Part shown: in pieces, positions 8,699 to 17,644 of the stretch
How the letters are laid out: each line of letters starts with the position of its first letter
Numbering within the stretch: the first letter of the stretch is position 1
Source of the DNA: JBGAPH01 sp046349955
Lineage (GTDB): Bacteria; Planctomycetota; Planctomycetia; Pirellulales; JBGAPH01
Assembly (NCBI GenBank): GCA_046349955.1
Contig: JAXMBI010000007.1
Location: forward strand, 1 to 64,000
DNA length: 64,000 nt
Direction of reading: 5' to 3'
Translations under genes and position numbers: made by a program
The notes under the pieces: generated by a model
What the model saw: only the letters and a program-made list of their open reading frames with translations
Told to the model about the DNA's origin: nothing
Databases searched by the model: none

Positions 8699-10084
8699 GT
8701 GGCCACCGCCGTCTCGCCCATCCCTGCCCGCGCCACCGCCAAGGGCACCTACGCCTTCGTGAGCCTGGGCTGCCCCAAGAACCTCGTCGACAGCGAGCGG
8801 ATGCTGGGGCTCCTGCAGCTCGATGGCTACCGCCTGGTCGCCGAGCCCAAGGGGGCCGATCTGGTGATCGTCAACACCTGCGGCTTCATCGAGCGGGCGC
8901 GGGCCGAGTCGTTTTCGGCGATCGAAGAGATGATCGCGCTCAAGAAGCAGGGAGCGATCCGCGGCGTGATCGTGTCGGGCTGTTTGGCCGAGCGGCAGAA
9001 AGAACTGCTGCTCGAGCAGTGTCCCGAGATCGACCACCTGGTCGGCGTGTTCGGCCGCGACGAAGTGACCAAGGTGGCCGACCGCCTGATCGGCGGGCTG
9101 CACGAGCAGCGCACGGTGTTCCAGCCGGCGCCCACGCGCCCCCTTTCCGACCGCTCGCGGTTGCGGATCACCCCCAAGCACTTCGCCTATCTCAAGATCT
9201 CCGAAGGCTGCGATCGGCTGTGTACTTTCTGCGCGATTCCTAAGATGCGCGGCAAGCACGCCACGAAGCCGATCGAAGAAGTGGTGGCCGAGGCCCGCGA
9301 GTTGGCCGCCGACGGCGTGCGCGAGCTGGTGATCGTGGCCCAGGACACGACTTACTACGGCCTCGATCTGTATGGCCGCCCGCGGCTGGCCGAGCTGCTC
9401 CGCGAACTCGAGCAGGTCGAAGGGCTCGAGTGGATTCGGCTGATGTACATGTACCCGATGTACTTCGGCGACGACCTGATCGAGGTGATCGCCGGCAGCC
9501 CGAAAATCGTCCCTTATCTCGACATGCCCTTGCAGCACATCAACGACACGCTGCTCCGCCGCATGCAGCGCCGCGTGGCCCGCGGGCCGACCGAGGAACT
9601 GCTCGGCAAGCTGCGAGCACGGATTCCGGGGCTCGTGCTGCGAACGACGTTCATCACCGGCTTCCCCGGCGAGACCGACGCACAATTCGACGAGCTCTAC
9701 GACTTCGTGGCCGAGCAAAAGTTCGAGCGGCTGGGCGCGTTCACCTATTCCTATGAGCCCGACACGCCGGCGGCGCGGCTGCCGGGGCACCTCGACGACG
9801 CCACCAAGGAAGCCCGCCGCGAGCGGCTGATGGAGTTGCAGCAGCGAATCGCCTTCGAATGGAACGAGGCCCAGATCGGCCAAACCCGCGATATTCTGCT
9901 CGACACGCAAGTGCCGGGCGAAAAAAATGCCTGGATCGGCCGCGGCGCCGCCGACGCGCCCGATGTGGACGGGGTAGTGTATGTCAGCGGCAAGAAGCTG
10001 CATGCAGGGCAAATCGTGCCCTCCGAGATCGTGGCGACCCACGGTTACGATCTGGTGGCGGCGGCGGTGGGGAAACCCAAATAA
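8699..10084 (+). CDS. rimO: ribosomal protein S12 (uS12) aspartate methylthiotransferase RimO
   Basis: About 461 residues, close to the usual 440. The N-terminal MTTase domain has FVSLGCPKNLVDSE, VNTCGFIERA and VSGCLAERQ (three cysteines for one 4Fe-4S cluster). The radical-SAM domain has the CDRLCTFCAIP triad for the second cluster, and the end is a TRAM-like domain. The PKN after the first cysteine and the ISEGCDRLCTFCAIP context favour RimO over MiaB. The enzyme methylthiolates an aspartate of ribosomal protein S12. No ATG precedes the conserved start; the GTG chosen has AGGAAG about 11 bases upstream, and the exact start is uncertain. pgsA follows after 18 bases, suggesting one transcript. 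Confidence 0.93.
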   Translation: MATAVSPIPARATAKGTYAFVSLGCPKNLVDSERMLGLLQLDGYRLVAEPKGADLVIVNTCGFIERARAESFSAIEEMIALKKQGAIRGVIVSGCLAERQKELLLEQCPEIDHLVGVFGRDEVTKVADRLIGGLHEQRTVFQPAPTRPLSDRSRLRITPKHFAYLKISEGCDRLCTFCAIPKMRGKHATKPIEEVVAEARELAADGVRELVIVAQDTTYYGLDLYGRPRLAELLRELEQVEGLEWIRLMYMYPMYFGDDLIEVIAGSPKIVPYLDMPLQHINDTLLRRMQRRVARGPTEELLGKLRARIPGLVLRTTFITGFPGETDAQFDELYDFVAEQKFERLGAFTYSYEPDTPAARLPGHLDDATKEARRERLMELQQRIAFEWNEAQIGQTRDILLDTQVPGEKNAWIGRGAADAPDVDGVVYVSGKKLHAGQIVPSEIVATHGYDLVAAAVGKPK

Positions 10085-10102
10085 GGCGGAAGGGCGTAGC
10101 GT

Positions 10103-10687
10103 ATGTCGACGAGCACCAAGCCGGCGGCCCGCAATATTGTGCTCAACGTGCCCAACCAGTTGACTGGCCTGCGGCTGGTCCTCTCGGTGGCGCTATTCTG
10201 CCTGATCGGCCTGCACTACTACTGGTCGGCCTTCGTGGTGTTTCTCATCGCGGCCTCCACCGACTGGCTCGACGGCTACTATGCCCGCAAGTACGGCCAG
10301 GTGACGGTGCTGGGTCGGATTCTCGATCCGTTCGTCGACAAGGTGATCATCTGCGGCTCGTTCATCTACCTGGCCGCCGAGCCGGGCTCGGGCGTTCGCC
10401 CCTGGATGGCCGTGGTGGTCACAGGGCGCGAACTCTTGGTCACCGCGCTGCGGAGCTTCCTCGAAGGAGAAGGGGCCGACTTCTCGGCCTCGATGTCGGG
10501 CAAGCTGAAGATGGGCTTCCAGTGCCTGGCGGTGGCCCTCAGCCTGTATGGCTTGAGCGCAGCGAGCGGCTTCGGCGGCACGCTGCAAATGGCGCGCGAT
10601 GCGGCGATCTGGGCCGCCGTGACGCTGACGATCTATTCGGGGGCGATCTACGTGGTGTCAGCCGTGCGGCTGATGCGGGCGAAGTAG
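10103..10687 (+). CDS. pgsA: CDP-diacylglycerol--glycerol-3-phosphate 3-phosphatidyltransferase
   Basis: 194-residue integral membrane enzyme that makes phosphatidylglycerol phosphate from CDP-diacylglycerol and glycerol-3-phosphate. The CDP-alcohol phosphotransferase signature D-G-x2-A-R-x8-G-x3-D-x3-D is complete (DGYYARKYGQVTVLGRILDP then FVDK). Helices lie at about 20-37, 40-58, 88-105, 130-150 and 165-185. The NVPNQLTGLRLVLS start is typical of PgsA. It lies 18 bp after rimO and 48 bp before the next membrane-protein gene. Confidence 0.93.
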   Translation: MSTSTKPAARNIVLNVPNQLTGLRLVLSVALFCLIGLHYYWSAFVVFLIAASTDWLDGYYARKYGQVTVLGRILDPFVDKVIICGSFIYLAAEPGSGVRPWMAVVVTGRELLVTALRSFLEGEGADFSASMSGKLKMGFQCLAVALSLYGLSAASGFGGTLQMARDAAIWAAVTLTIYSGAIYVVSAVRLMRAK

Positions 10688-10735
10688 ACCCCTTCGCAGT
10701 AGGTGAGTTTCGCCTGCCGAGGACTGGGGCGACCA

Positions 10736-11689
10736 ATGCGACGTGAGTTCACGGCGTCGACCAGCGTTCGCAACCTTGCGATTTTCTTAATCGTTGTTTT
10801 CGGCGCGGCACTGCTTTTGGGGCTGGCCGTGATGCCTCGAGAGTCGCGGCCTTACTGGGCGGCGTTCTGGGCCTGCTGGATGCTGGCGGCGATTTATGAT
10901 CTGCTCTACTACCAGCGGTTCCGCATGGTCGTCGACGGGTCGCGACTGGCAATCGAGAAGCCGTTTCGCTCCTACGAGATGGATCTCGCGCAGGTCAACC
11001 GCGCCCGCTGGCAGCACGTACCGACGCTGCTCAAGCTGAAAGAGGGAAGGAACTCCCTGCGGCTCGATTTAAGCCAATTCCGGCTCGAGGATCGACTGCC
11101 GCTCATCGAGTTGTTCCGGGAGGCGATCCCACGGAATGCCCAGCAAGGCTGGGACGTTTTTTGCCGTCGCGTGGCGCTGTCGCTAAGGCAGGTTGGTGCA
11201 GAGGATGTTCAGGACCGTCCGCTCGAGGCGGACGAAGTTCTGGTGACACGACGTAGGTTTGACCGTCTCTTCTTGTGCATGTTGCCGGCCGTGGCGGTTG
11301 TCGCTGGCCTCGCCGCCTGGTATTCGCACTCCTGGTTCTTGTTCTTTTGGAGTCTGTCGTCGATCGGCTTGATTTGGGCGCCATTGCGGTTCATGTTCCC
11401 CCAGAAGGGCTATCGAGCCCCGCGAATCACGCGACGCCGGGACAGGTCGTACTTTGGATTCCTGCTCGGAGCGCTAGTCGTTGGGTTGGCGGGAATCTGG
11501 CTGAGTTTCGCGTTCAACGCGCCGCCGGCGATCACTTGGGGAGGCGCGGGGCTGTGGATCTTGGCTGTTCTTTGGAGGGCAGGTCTCGAAGGCCAGCGAC
11601 GCACGGCCGAACTGGAACAAGCCGCCCTGGGCGCCGACGCCGAGTGGAATCGCCTGCTCGCAGCCGGGACGGCCGAGTTGCCCAAGTGA
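10736..11689 (+). CDS. multi-pass membrane protein of unknown function
   Basis: 317-residue protein not recognised. There are probably six membrane helices: a pair near residues 14-32 and 42-62, a soluble block of about 120 residues (including LKEGRNSLRLDLSQFRLEDR, PH-like in flavour), then helices around 180-200, 204-222, 245-265 and 270-290. A basic cytoplasmic loop (APRITRRRDRS) separates the later helices. The hydrophobic-pair-plus-soluble-block layout recalls bacterial PH-domain membrane proteins, but this is only a guess. An in-frame GTG at 10703 would extend the start by 11 residues. It follows rimO-pgsA on the same strand. Confidence 0.6.
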   Translation: MRREFTASTSVRNLAIFLIVVFGAALLLGLAVMPRESRPYWAAFWACWMLAAIYDLLYYQRFRMVVDGSRLAIEKPFRSYEMDLAQVNRARWQHVPTLLKLKEGRNSLRLDLSQFRLEDRLPLIELFREAIPRNAQQGWDVFCRRVALSLRQVGAEDVQDRPLEADEVLVTRRRFDRLFLCMLPAVAVVAGLAAWYSHSWFLFFWSLSSIGLIWAPLRFMFPQKGYRAPRITRRRDRSYFGFLLGALVVGLAGIWLSFAFNAPPAITWGGAGLWILAVLWRAGLEGQRRTAELEQAALGADAEWNRLLAAGTAELPK

Positions 11690-11718
11690 TCGGGCGCGAA
11701 TCCCGCGCCGACATCAGC

Positions 11719-11928
11719 TCACGGCAGCGGCGCCCCCGCCTGGCTGTTCCGCGAGCCGAAGTTCCAGTCCCCCACGCGCACGTTGCCCGTGTCGGAGTTC
11801 CCCTCGACCCAGAGCTTCTTCGTCCGCTCGAGCGAGCGACGGGCCGCGTTGTCGGGCTTGGGACGCCAGAAGTTGCTCGACTTGCAGCCGCAGGCCATGG
11901 CGAGCAGCACGAGCAACACAACGCGCAT
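11719..11928 (-). CDS. small lipoprotein, 69 residues
   Basis: The ATG gives MRVVLLVLLAMACGCKSS, a signal peptide with a lipobox-like ACGC, then a polar mature part (FWRPKPDNAARRSLERTKKLW and a DTGNVRVGDWNFGSRN tail). GGGAG lies about eight bases before the ATG, favouring it over an in-frame start at 11961. No family recognised. It lies 53 bases downstream of the PEP-CTERM gene on the same strand and may be co-transcribed with it. Confidence 0.6.
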   Translation of the reverse strand: MRVVLLVLLAMACGCKSSNFWRPKPDNAARRSLERTKKLWVEGNSDTGNVRVGDWNFGSRNSQAGAPLP

Positions 11929-11981
11929 CGCAGAACTCCCGGCAACCTTTTCCTCTTTCATCGACCGCCTAGGCCAACGGT

Positions 11982-12647
11982 CTAAAGGTCGCCCAACCTC
12001 AAGGCCCGCTTGCCGAATGCTAGCGCCAGCAGGCGGCAGAGTATCAACCCGCCGATCGCCGTGCCGGCCAACCAATGTGTCGCGGGCTCAGGCACGCTGA
12101 CCAACTGCGCGGTCCGCGGCCGGCTGCCTGCGTCTTTGATCGCCAGTTCCCCGCCGCCAGACAGTGGGATGACATAGGCGCCGCCGGACAACGTGGTGAG
12201 GTAGTTCTCAAAGGTCGCAGGCGTGGGCATGTGCGGATCGAAGGCCGGATCGACCGCGCCATACGAATCCAGGAGGAAGGGATCGCCCAGCACAGTCAGC
12301 AGCCCGGCGGCGTTGATGTGCAGATGGTAGCTCGGGTCGAGAAGCGCCACGTTCAGGTCGTTGTTGGGTATGCCGGCGAAGTCGCCATGCCCCGCGATCG
12401 AGATCGAGAACTCGGTGACCAAGAAATAGCCTGCTCCCTCGCCGGCCTTGGGGTTGCGGTCGTGATCGGCATCGAAGACCGCACGGAAGGAGTAGGGCGT
12501 ATCGTCGCCAAACGGAACCCCGTCGAGCGTGGAGGTCGGGCCGAACGAGCCTGTGGCCACGAGCGCCAGCAAATCGGCGCGCGCGTCGGCGCAGTTCGCG
12601 GCAATCCAGACGGCCGCCCAGGCGACGAACCAGGCGCTGCGCGTCAT
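11982..12647 (-). CDS. PEP-CTERM protein, beta-rich, unknown role
   Basis: 221 residues: a signal peptide (MTRSAWFVAWAAVWIAANC and on to about 25), a beta-rich mature region with PYSFRAVFDADHDRNP and GYFLVTEFSISIAGHG, then SVPEPATHWLAGTAIGGLI and a basic tail, which is a PEP-CTERM sorting signal. The tail after the hydrophobic helix (AFGKRALRLGDL) is a little longer than usual. Its ATG overlaps the TGA of the upstream coiled-coil gene (ATGA), so the two are translationally coupled. Function unknown; probably surface-displayed. Confidence 0.75.
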   Translation of the reverse strand: MTRSAWFVAWAAVWIAANCADARADLLALVATGSFGPTSTLDGVPFGDDTPYSFRAVFDADHDRNPKAGEGAGYFLVTEFSISIAGHGDFAGIPNNDLNVALLDPSYHLHINAAGLLTVLGDPFLLDSYGAVDPAFDPHMPTPATFENYLTTLSGGAYVIPLSGGGELAIKDAGSRPRTAQLVSVPEPATHWLAGTAIGGLILCRLLALAFGKRALRLGDL

Positions 12648-13168
12648 TGCTGCTCCGCCGGGTGCATCCGGGCTTTCAGGTTTTCGAGCTCTTCGATGCG
12701 ATCCAGCAGCCGCTCGCGGGCTTGTTCCAAGCTCGCGCGCGTCGTCTCCGAAGTCACGTTCTGGAGTGCGCTCTCCAAGCGCGCGATGTTCTCGCGGTTC
12801 TCGCGAATCTTGGTGTCCAGCGATTCGAGCAAATTGTCGCCGGCCGGCGCGGGCGTTGTCGCCTCGGGGAGCGCGGCTTCGCCGTGGGCAATCGTGGCCA
12901 GCACGTGCCAGCGATCCCCATCGAGGCGGTAAAGCGTGCCGTCGGTGGTGTCGAGCAGCCGATCGTCGCCGGCCGACGCGTAGCGCCCCACCTGGCCCGT
13001 CGGCGCCGGAGGCGTCATTTTGCCGACCAACCAGCGGGCCGCCGCAGGATCGATATTGCGGACCCGATGAGTTCGCGGCGCATCGGGAGCGCTGGTGGGC
13101 TGTTGCCCAAGCACGTAGCCGCCGACCAGTGCGAGCATGAGCACGAAGGGAACTACAGAACGAGCCAT
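12644..13168 (-). CDS. exported protein with C-terminal coiled coil
   Basis: 174 residues. The start MARSVVPFVLMLALVGGYVL is supported by a GAGGAGAAG ribosome-binding site five bases upstream. After the signal peptide or membrane anchor comes a polar region with GRYASAGDDRLLDTTDGTLYRLDGD, a small beta hairpin-like stretch. A heptad-rich C-terminus (about 120-172) follows, ending RERLLDRIEELENLKARMH, a convincing coiled coil. It is coupled by an ATGA overlap to the downstream PEP-CTERM gene. No family recognised; it may be a periplasmic oligomer that works with that protein. Confidence 0.65.
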   Translation of the reverse strand: MARSVVPFVLMLALVGGYVLGQQPTSAPDAPRTHRVRNIDPAAARWLVGKMTPPAPTGQVGRYASAGDDRLLDTTDGTLYRLDGDRWHVLATIAHGEAALPEATTPAPAGDNLLESLDTKIRENRENIARLESALQNVTSETTRASLEQARERLLDRIEELENLKARMHPAEQQ

Positions 13169-13334
13169 GACAACTTCTCCTCGAGAGGGACAACGCGCAC
13201 CCCAGCCAATTATCGTTTCGGCCGCCAAAGGCCGGCAAGCCGGCGATCGTGTGTCGAAGCCGCCAGAGAACGGCCCTTTGCCGCCGGGGGGCCAGACTGC
13301 TACAAAGCCCGTGGGGCTAAGGAAGCGCAAACGC

Positions 13335-13910
13335 ATGCCGGGATTCTGGGATCTCCTCACACCGCGGGCAGAAAACGCCGCGCTGGGATCGGCCGTCGGT
13401 CCCCAGCCGGGTGACCCCGCGCCCGAGTTCGAGTTGCCAGCTTCCGATGGTCAGGTCTATCGGTTGTCCACGGTGCTCAAAGGGGGCAAGTTCGTCGTGC
13501 TGGCCTGGTTTCCCATGGCGTTCACGCCGGTCTGCACGCTCGAATGCCGGTCGCTGGGCAAGTCCGCCGGCATCATTGGCGGCTTCGACGCGGCCCTGTT
13601 TGCGGCCAGCCTCGACAGCGTGGAAAGGAACCGCCGCTTCGCGCAGATGCTCGGGCTCGACTTCCCCGTGTTGTGCGATCCCAATCGCTCGGTGGCCAAG
13701 GCCTATGGCGTGGCCGGCGATCGGGGGATGTGCAAGCGCTGGACCTTCTTCATCGGGTCCGACGGCAAGATCCTGCACATCGATAAGCAGGTGAGCTTGC
13801 TCGGGCATGGGCAGAGCGTGGCCGAGACCCTGGCCCGGCTGGGCGCCCCGCGACGGACCGGCAGCGGCAACCTGAGCACGACCGAAGGAGCGAGGCAGGG
13901 CGATGTCTGA
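13335..13910 (+). CDS. peroxiredoxin (AhpC/TSA family)
   Basis: 191-residue thiol peroxidase. The peroxidatic cysteine lies in PMAFTPVCTLECRSLG, matching the family P-x3-T-x2-C motif, after the VLAWFP strand. A second cysteine four residues later (TLEC) and one near GDRGMCKRW may act as resolving cysteines. The substrate-side arginine is likely in KRWTFFI. The C-terminal ~25 residues are low-complexity. The gene overlaps cydB by eight bases, a strong sign of a joint oxygen/peroxide-defence transcript. A reduced-thioredoxin donor is assumed. Confidence 0.88.
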   Translation: MPGFWDLLTPRAENAALGSAVGPQPGDPAPEFELPASDGQVYRLSTVLKGGKFVVLAWFPMAFTPVCTLECRSLGKSAGIIGGFDAALFAASLDSVERNRRFAQMLGLDFPVLCDPNRSVAKAYGVAGDRGMCKRWTFFIGSDGKILHIDKQVSLLGHGQSVAETLARLGAPRRTGSGNLSTTEGARQGDV

Positions 13911-14919
13911 CCAACTGCTGATCTACGCCGCGGCGGGGGCCGCGCTCGCCGGCCTGATGGCCTATGTCGTGCTCGGCGGCGCCGATTTCGGCGGCGGCGT
14001 GTGGGACTTGTTCGCCACGGGCCCCCGGCGGCACGAGCAGCGGCTAGCCATCAAGCACGCGATGGGCCCGGTGTGGGAGGCCAACCACGTGTGGTTGATC
14101 TTCGTAATCGTCGTCCTGTTTACGTGCTTTCCCTATGGCTACGGCCCGCTGGCGGTCGCGCTCTTCGTGCCGTTCCATCTGGCCCTCCTGGGCATCATGC
14201 TCCGCGGAGCGTCGTTCGTGTTCCGCGGCTTCGGCCCTGCCCTGCGCAGCGATCGGGCGCTCGACGTGTGGGGCGTGGTGTTCGGCGCGGCCTCGATCAT
14301 CGCTCCGTTCCTGCTCGGAGCGTCGTTCGGCGCGATCACCGAAGGGGGCGTGCGCGTCGGCGACGATGGGCAGGTCACGGTCGCCGACCATGCCCCCTGG
14401 CTCAGCGCCTACGCCGTGATCTGTGGATTGCTTGCGCTGTCGACCTGCGCCTATCTGGCGGCCGTGTATCTGACGAACGAGACCGACGGCCCGCTCCGCG
14501 AGGACTTTCGCTGGCGGGCCATCATGTCGGGCACGTCGACGGCTGCGCTGGCGGGGCTGACGCTCGCGGCGGCCTCGCAATCGGCGCCGTGGTTCTTCTC
14601 CCAGCTCATCAGCCTGCGCTCGCTGCCGGTGCTCTTGGCGGGGATGGTCTGCTTCGCAGCTTCGGCCTGGAGCGTATTCACGCGGCGGTTCGGGCTGAGC
14701 CGCATCTTTGCAGCGGGCGAGATCGTGCTGCTGCTGTTGGGCTGGGGACTGGCCCATCACCACTATTTGATCTACCCCGACCTAACGCTTGCCCACGCCG
14801 CGGCCCCGCGGGCAACGCTGGCGTTCGTGCTGGGGTCGCTGCCGTTTGGCGCGGCGCTGCTGGCGCCCTCGCTCTGGCTGCTCTTCCGCGTCTTCAAGCG
14901 CCAGCCAATGAGCGAATGA
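13903..14919 (+). CDS. cydB: cytochrome bd-type oxidase subunit II
   Basis: 338 residues with eight or nine hydrophobic segments. The CydB signature is clear: YVVLGGADFGGGVWDLFA near the start, MGPVWEANHVWLIFVIVVLF and LRGASFVFRGFGP. CydB pairs with haem-bearing CydA to oxidise quinol with oxygen at the membrane. No cydA lies upstream or downstream: the neighbours are a peroxiredoxin, overlapping by eight bases, and a REP palindrome followed by a convergent pilin-like gene. CydA is presumably elsewhere, or this copy has another partner. The length is short of the E. coli protein (379) but normal for the wider family. Confidence 0.88.
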   Translation: MSDQLLIYAAAGAALAGLMAYVVLGGADFGGGVWDLFATGPRRHEQRLAIKHAMGPVWEANHVWLIFVIVVLFTCFPYGYGPLAVALFVPFHLALLGIMLRGASFVFRGFGPALRSDRALDVWGVVFGAASIIAPFLLGASFGAITEGGVRVGDDGQVTVADHAPWLSAYAVICGLLALSTCAYLAAVYLTNETDGPLREDFRWRAIMSGTSTAALAGLTLAAASQSAPWFFSQLISLRSLPVLLAGMVCFAASAWSVFTRRFGLSRIFAAGEIVLLLLGWGLAHHHYLIYPDLTLAHAAAPRATLAFVLGSLPFGAALLAPSLWLLFRVFKRQPMSE

Positions 14920-14946
14920 TGCCGAGCCCTCGACCGCGCTCATTAG

Positions 14947-14967
14947 CCCCCGGCGAGTCGCCGGGGG
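14947..14967. repeat. solo REP palindrome CCCCCGGCGA-G-TCGCCGGGGG
   Basis: A perfect ten-base inverted repeat around a central G, preceded by ATTAG. It sits between the convergent ends of cydB and the pilin-like gene and could fold as an mRNA 3' hairpin on either strand. The same core is found in the doublets at 21795-22050. Confidence 0.7.
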
Positions 14968-14986
14968 TATCGTCGGCGAAGGCTGC

Positions 14987-16465
14987 CTATTCCGGCAAGA
15001 AATCGCCGTTGATCGTCACCTGGCGGACCTGGCGGCTATCCGGTTCATAGACCCGGATGCGAACCTGAATCCCGCGGAGCGGCACGGGGTACGGCGGCGA
15101 CGTCTCGCGCTCGCTGGCGTCGTCGACGCCGCCGTTCGACGGATCGCCCAGATTGTCGTCCATGCCGTTGCTCGCCTGATCGGGGCCGGCCTTGCCGTCC
15201 TGATCGAGGCCGTCGAACTCGTAATGCAGCGACCAGGTGTCGTAGAAGGCGGGGAACGTTTGTTGGCAGAGCGGATTCGGCGGCCCCGAGAAAGTCGAGG
15301 GGGGCACCGCGTTGCGATAGCGGCGGGCGTAGTTCAGGTCGACGTAGGCGCCTGTCGAAACCTGGGTCAGCTTGTTCAAGTCGTAGTTGGGCTCGCCAGG
15401 CTGATAAACCACGAAGCCCTGACCGCCCTGGTTGTTTTCCGAGTTGCTGTTGGCGTTGCTGGCCAACACCGAGGCGGTGGGGTCCCAGGCCTTGACGTCG
15501 AACGCGAGCACGTTGGTGAGCACGACGTCGCGCCCCCAGCGAGGTCCGGTGTCCAGCGGCGGACCATTGGGAAGCGCACGCGGATGGTTTGGGTGGAAAG
15601 ACCAAAAGTCAGGCTGGGGCAGCATCGACGAAACGAATGCTCGGTCGACCGAGAAGGGAAAACCCTTGAGCACGCGAAAGGCCCGGTTTTCGCGCTTGGT
15701 CAAATCGCCCAACGAATTGAGCATGACGCGAGGGCTGCCGTTGACGGTCTCCCAACGATACGAAAGGTCGAGCGACGGCCGAGTAATCACGGCCCCGTCG
15801 AAGGCCTTGCTGCTGGGATAGACGAGCCGCACTTGGCGATACAGCGTATACAGCACCTCGCGGCGCTGCTCGTTGGCCCGCCGCTCCGCCAGAGTTCTCG
15901 ACGGCGGCAGCTCGGTGAATTGCTTCGCGACGTCCCAAGAATCCTGGCTGGGCGCACAGAAGTAGATCACCTCCGCCACGTCGGACTGCAGGATCTGGGG
16001 ATTCGGCTGTGGCGGGGCTCCTGGCGGCGGATCAATTTGGCCCACAAAGGGCTGGCCGCGCGACCGTGTGGTGAACATCAACACGTCGTCGATGTCGCCC
16101 ACCAGCGGTAGGGGCGAGGTCTTCCAGTCCTGCTCCGAGGCGTCGCGCTTCACCTCGCGCGGGTACATCGGCGCGTCGAAGTCGTGCCGGGGGCCTTCGA
16201 CGTATTCGAAGTACCCCAACCCCGCGTCGGGCCGCGCCCAGGGGATCACCGGCACGGTCAGGCCGTCGAGGTCGCGCTGCAGCCGGTCGCCGGCCGCCTG
16301 CAGGCGGCCGTTCAGTTCGACGGTTGCCCGCGAGTCGGTCATGCTGGCGTTGATCAGCCCGAAGATCGTGACCACGGCGCCCATCATGAGCAGCGTGAGC
16401 GCAAGGGCCATCAGCAGTTCGACCATGCTGAAGCCGAAACGACGCTGGGCGGAGCGGAGCGACAT
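14987..16465 (-). CDS. prepilin-type (type IV pilin/GspJ-like) protein
   Basis: 492-residue protein with a class III signal: SLRSAQRRFG then FSMVELLMALALTLLMMG, cleaved after the glycine and methylated on the following Phe, with the conserved Glu at +5. The globular part is large for a pseudopilin and has repeated polar and loop-rich segments; acidic DGLDQDGKAGPDQ and DPSNGGVDDASE look like calcium-binding loops. The position of the membrane helix and the size suggest a GspJ-like minor pseudopilin of a planctomycetal type II secretion or pilus-like system. No GspE, GspF or prepilin peptidase gene is nearby. Confidence 0.75.
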   Translation of the reverse strand: MSLRSAQRRFGFSMVELLMALALTLLMMGAVVTIFGLINASMTDSRATVELNGRLQAAGDRLQRDLDGLTVPVIPWARPDAGLGYFEYVEGPRHDFDAPMYPREVKRDASEQDWKTSPLPLVGDIDDVLMFTTRSRGQPFVGQIDPPPGAPPQPNPQILQSDVAEVIYFCAPSQDSWDVAKQFTELPPSRTLAERRANEQRREVLYTLYRQVRLVYPSSKAFDGAVITRPSLDLSYRWETVNGSPRVMLNSLGDLTKRENRAFRVLKGFPFSVDRAFVSSMLPQPDFWSFHPNHPRALPNGPPLDTGPRWGRDVVLTNVLAFDVKAWDPTASVLASNANSNSENNQGGQGFVVYQPGEPNYDLNKLTQVSTGAYVDLNYARRYRNAVPPSTFSGPPNPLCQQTFPAFYDTWSLHYEFDGLDQDGKAGPDQASNGMDDNLGDPSNGGVDDASERETSPPYPVPLRGIQVRIRVYEPDSRQVRQVTINGDFLPE

Positions 16466-16477
16466 GGAAACTCGAGC

Positions 16478-16509
16478 GTAGGGTGGGGCGAGGCTCAGCG
16501 AGCCCCACC
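16478..16509. repeat. short palindromic element with GTAGGGTGGG head
   Basis: GTAGGGTGGGGC, a short spacer, then GCCCCACC gives an eight-base-pair stem. It belongs to the same family as 7421 and 33754. It sits in the 300-bp divergent gap (16466-16765), which otherwise shows no gene and presumably holds both promoters. Confidence 0.55.
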
Positions 16510-16765
16510 GACTGAAAACGTAACCGCACCGGTGCCGTCCCCCGGCTTCCCCGGCCCGACAGTGCCGCTTGTCCTTCGCCGGTTGACCCAAAAGCGGCCT
16601 CCGACCCGCTCGCACACTGTCGGCCCTGGGGGGCGCGGGATTCCCAGCCCCTGGGGGCTGGCCTACCTTGATTGCAGCCCGGACAGGCCTTTCTGTCAAC
16701 GAAAATGTCAGCCCGAGCCCGGCCGATTTCCCGCTTCGACTCTCACCCTTCGCTTGGCCGCACCC

Positions 16766-17578
16766 ATGGAGCCCCCCCGTCCGCGCTCGCCCGCCCACGA
16801 GCAAAACCGCCGCGCCTGGGACGCGCGGGCGGCCAAAGGCGCCCGTTTCGCTGCTCCCGCGGCAGATGATTTGCTCGCCAACCCGCGGGCCACCCTCGAC
16901 GCCAGCGGCTGGCTCCCCAGAGATCTGACAGGCGTGCCGGTGCTCTGCCTGGGCGCCGGCGGCGGCCGGCAGAGCGCCCTGTTCGCCGCGGCCGGGGCCG
17001 ACGTGACCGTGGTCGATATCAGCCCCGCCATGCTGGCCCTCGACCGCGAAGTGGCCGCTGAACGGGGCTACCGGGTGCGGATCGTCGAAGCCTCGATGGA
17101 CGATCTGACGGGGCTGGCTGACGCGTCGTTTCAGGTGGTCTATCAGCCTGTGAGCACCTGCTATGTGCCGGACCTCGTGGCGGTCTATCGCGAGGTGGCC
17201 CGCGTCACGGCGGCGGGCGGTCTTTACGTGAGCCAGCACAAGCAGCCGGCGAGCCTGCAGGCCGACGTCGAACCGGCGGCCGGAGGCGGCTACGCGATGC
17301 GCGAGCCCTACTATCGACAAGGCCCGCTGCCGGCGATCGAGCAGAGCCTGCATCGCGAGGCAGGCACGTTTGAGTATCTCCATTCTTGGGAAGCGCTTGT
17401 GGGCGGGCTGTGTCGGAGCGGGTTCGTGGTCGAAGACCTGGCCGAGCCGATGCTGGGGGACGCCGTGGCCGAACGCGGCAGCTTCGCCCATCGTTCGCAC
17501 TACCTGCCGCCTTATGTGCGGATCAAGGCGCGGAGAACGGGAGACGCACGCCGGGCAACCGGTCTGTGGACGCCGTAG
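16766..17578 (+). CDS. SAM-dependent methyltransferase
   Basis: 270 residues. A helical N-terminus with HEQNRRAWDARA (typical of the HNxxAWD start of many class I methyltransferases) is followed by motif I VLCLGAGGGRQSALFAAAGA, the acidic VTVVDISPAMLALDREVAAE and SMDDLTGL. The post-motif part SFQVVYQPVSTCYVPDLVAVYREVARVTAAGG is standard. The substrate cannot be read from the sequence; the SAxHRSHYLPPYVRIKA end resembles UbiE/CheR-like small-molecule enzymes. It is divergent from the pilin-like gene and convergent with the isomerase-like gene. Confidence 0.82.
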   Translation: MEPPRPRSPAHEQNRRAWDARAAKGARFAAPAADDLLANPRATLDASGWLPRDLTGVPVLCLGAGGGRQSALFAAAGADVTVVDISPAMLALDREVAAERGYRVRIVEASMDDLTGLADASFQVVYQPVSTCYVPDLVAVYREVARVTAAGGLYVSQHKQPASLQADVEPAAGGGYAMREPYYRQGPLPAIEQSLHREAGTFEYLHSWEALVGGLCRSGFVVEDLAEPMLGDAVAERGSFAHRSHYLPPYVRIKARRTGDARRATGLWTP

Positions 17579-17644
17579 CAGATTCCTCCGCTGTCGAATG
17601 GTCCGCACCGCTGGACCCGACATCCGCTCCGCGGCTCCCACGTT

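Noticed and set aside
14930..14990. The REP palindrome as a rho-independent terminator for cydB
   Set aside because: The stem is strong but no T-run follows on either strand.
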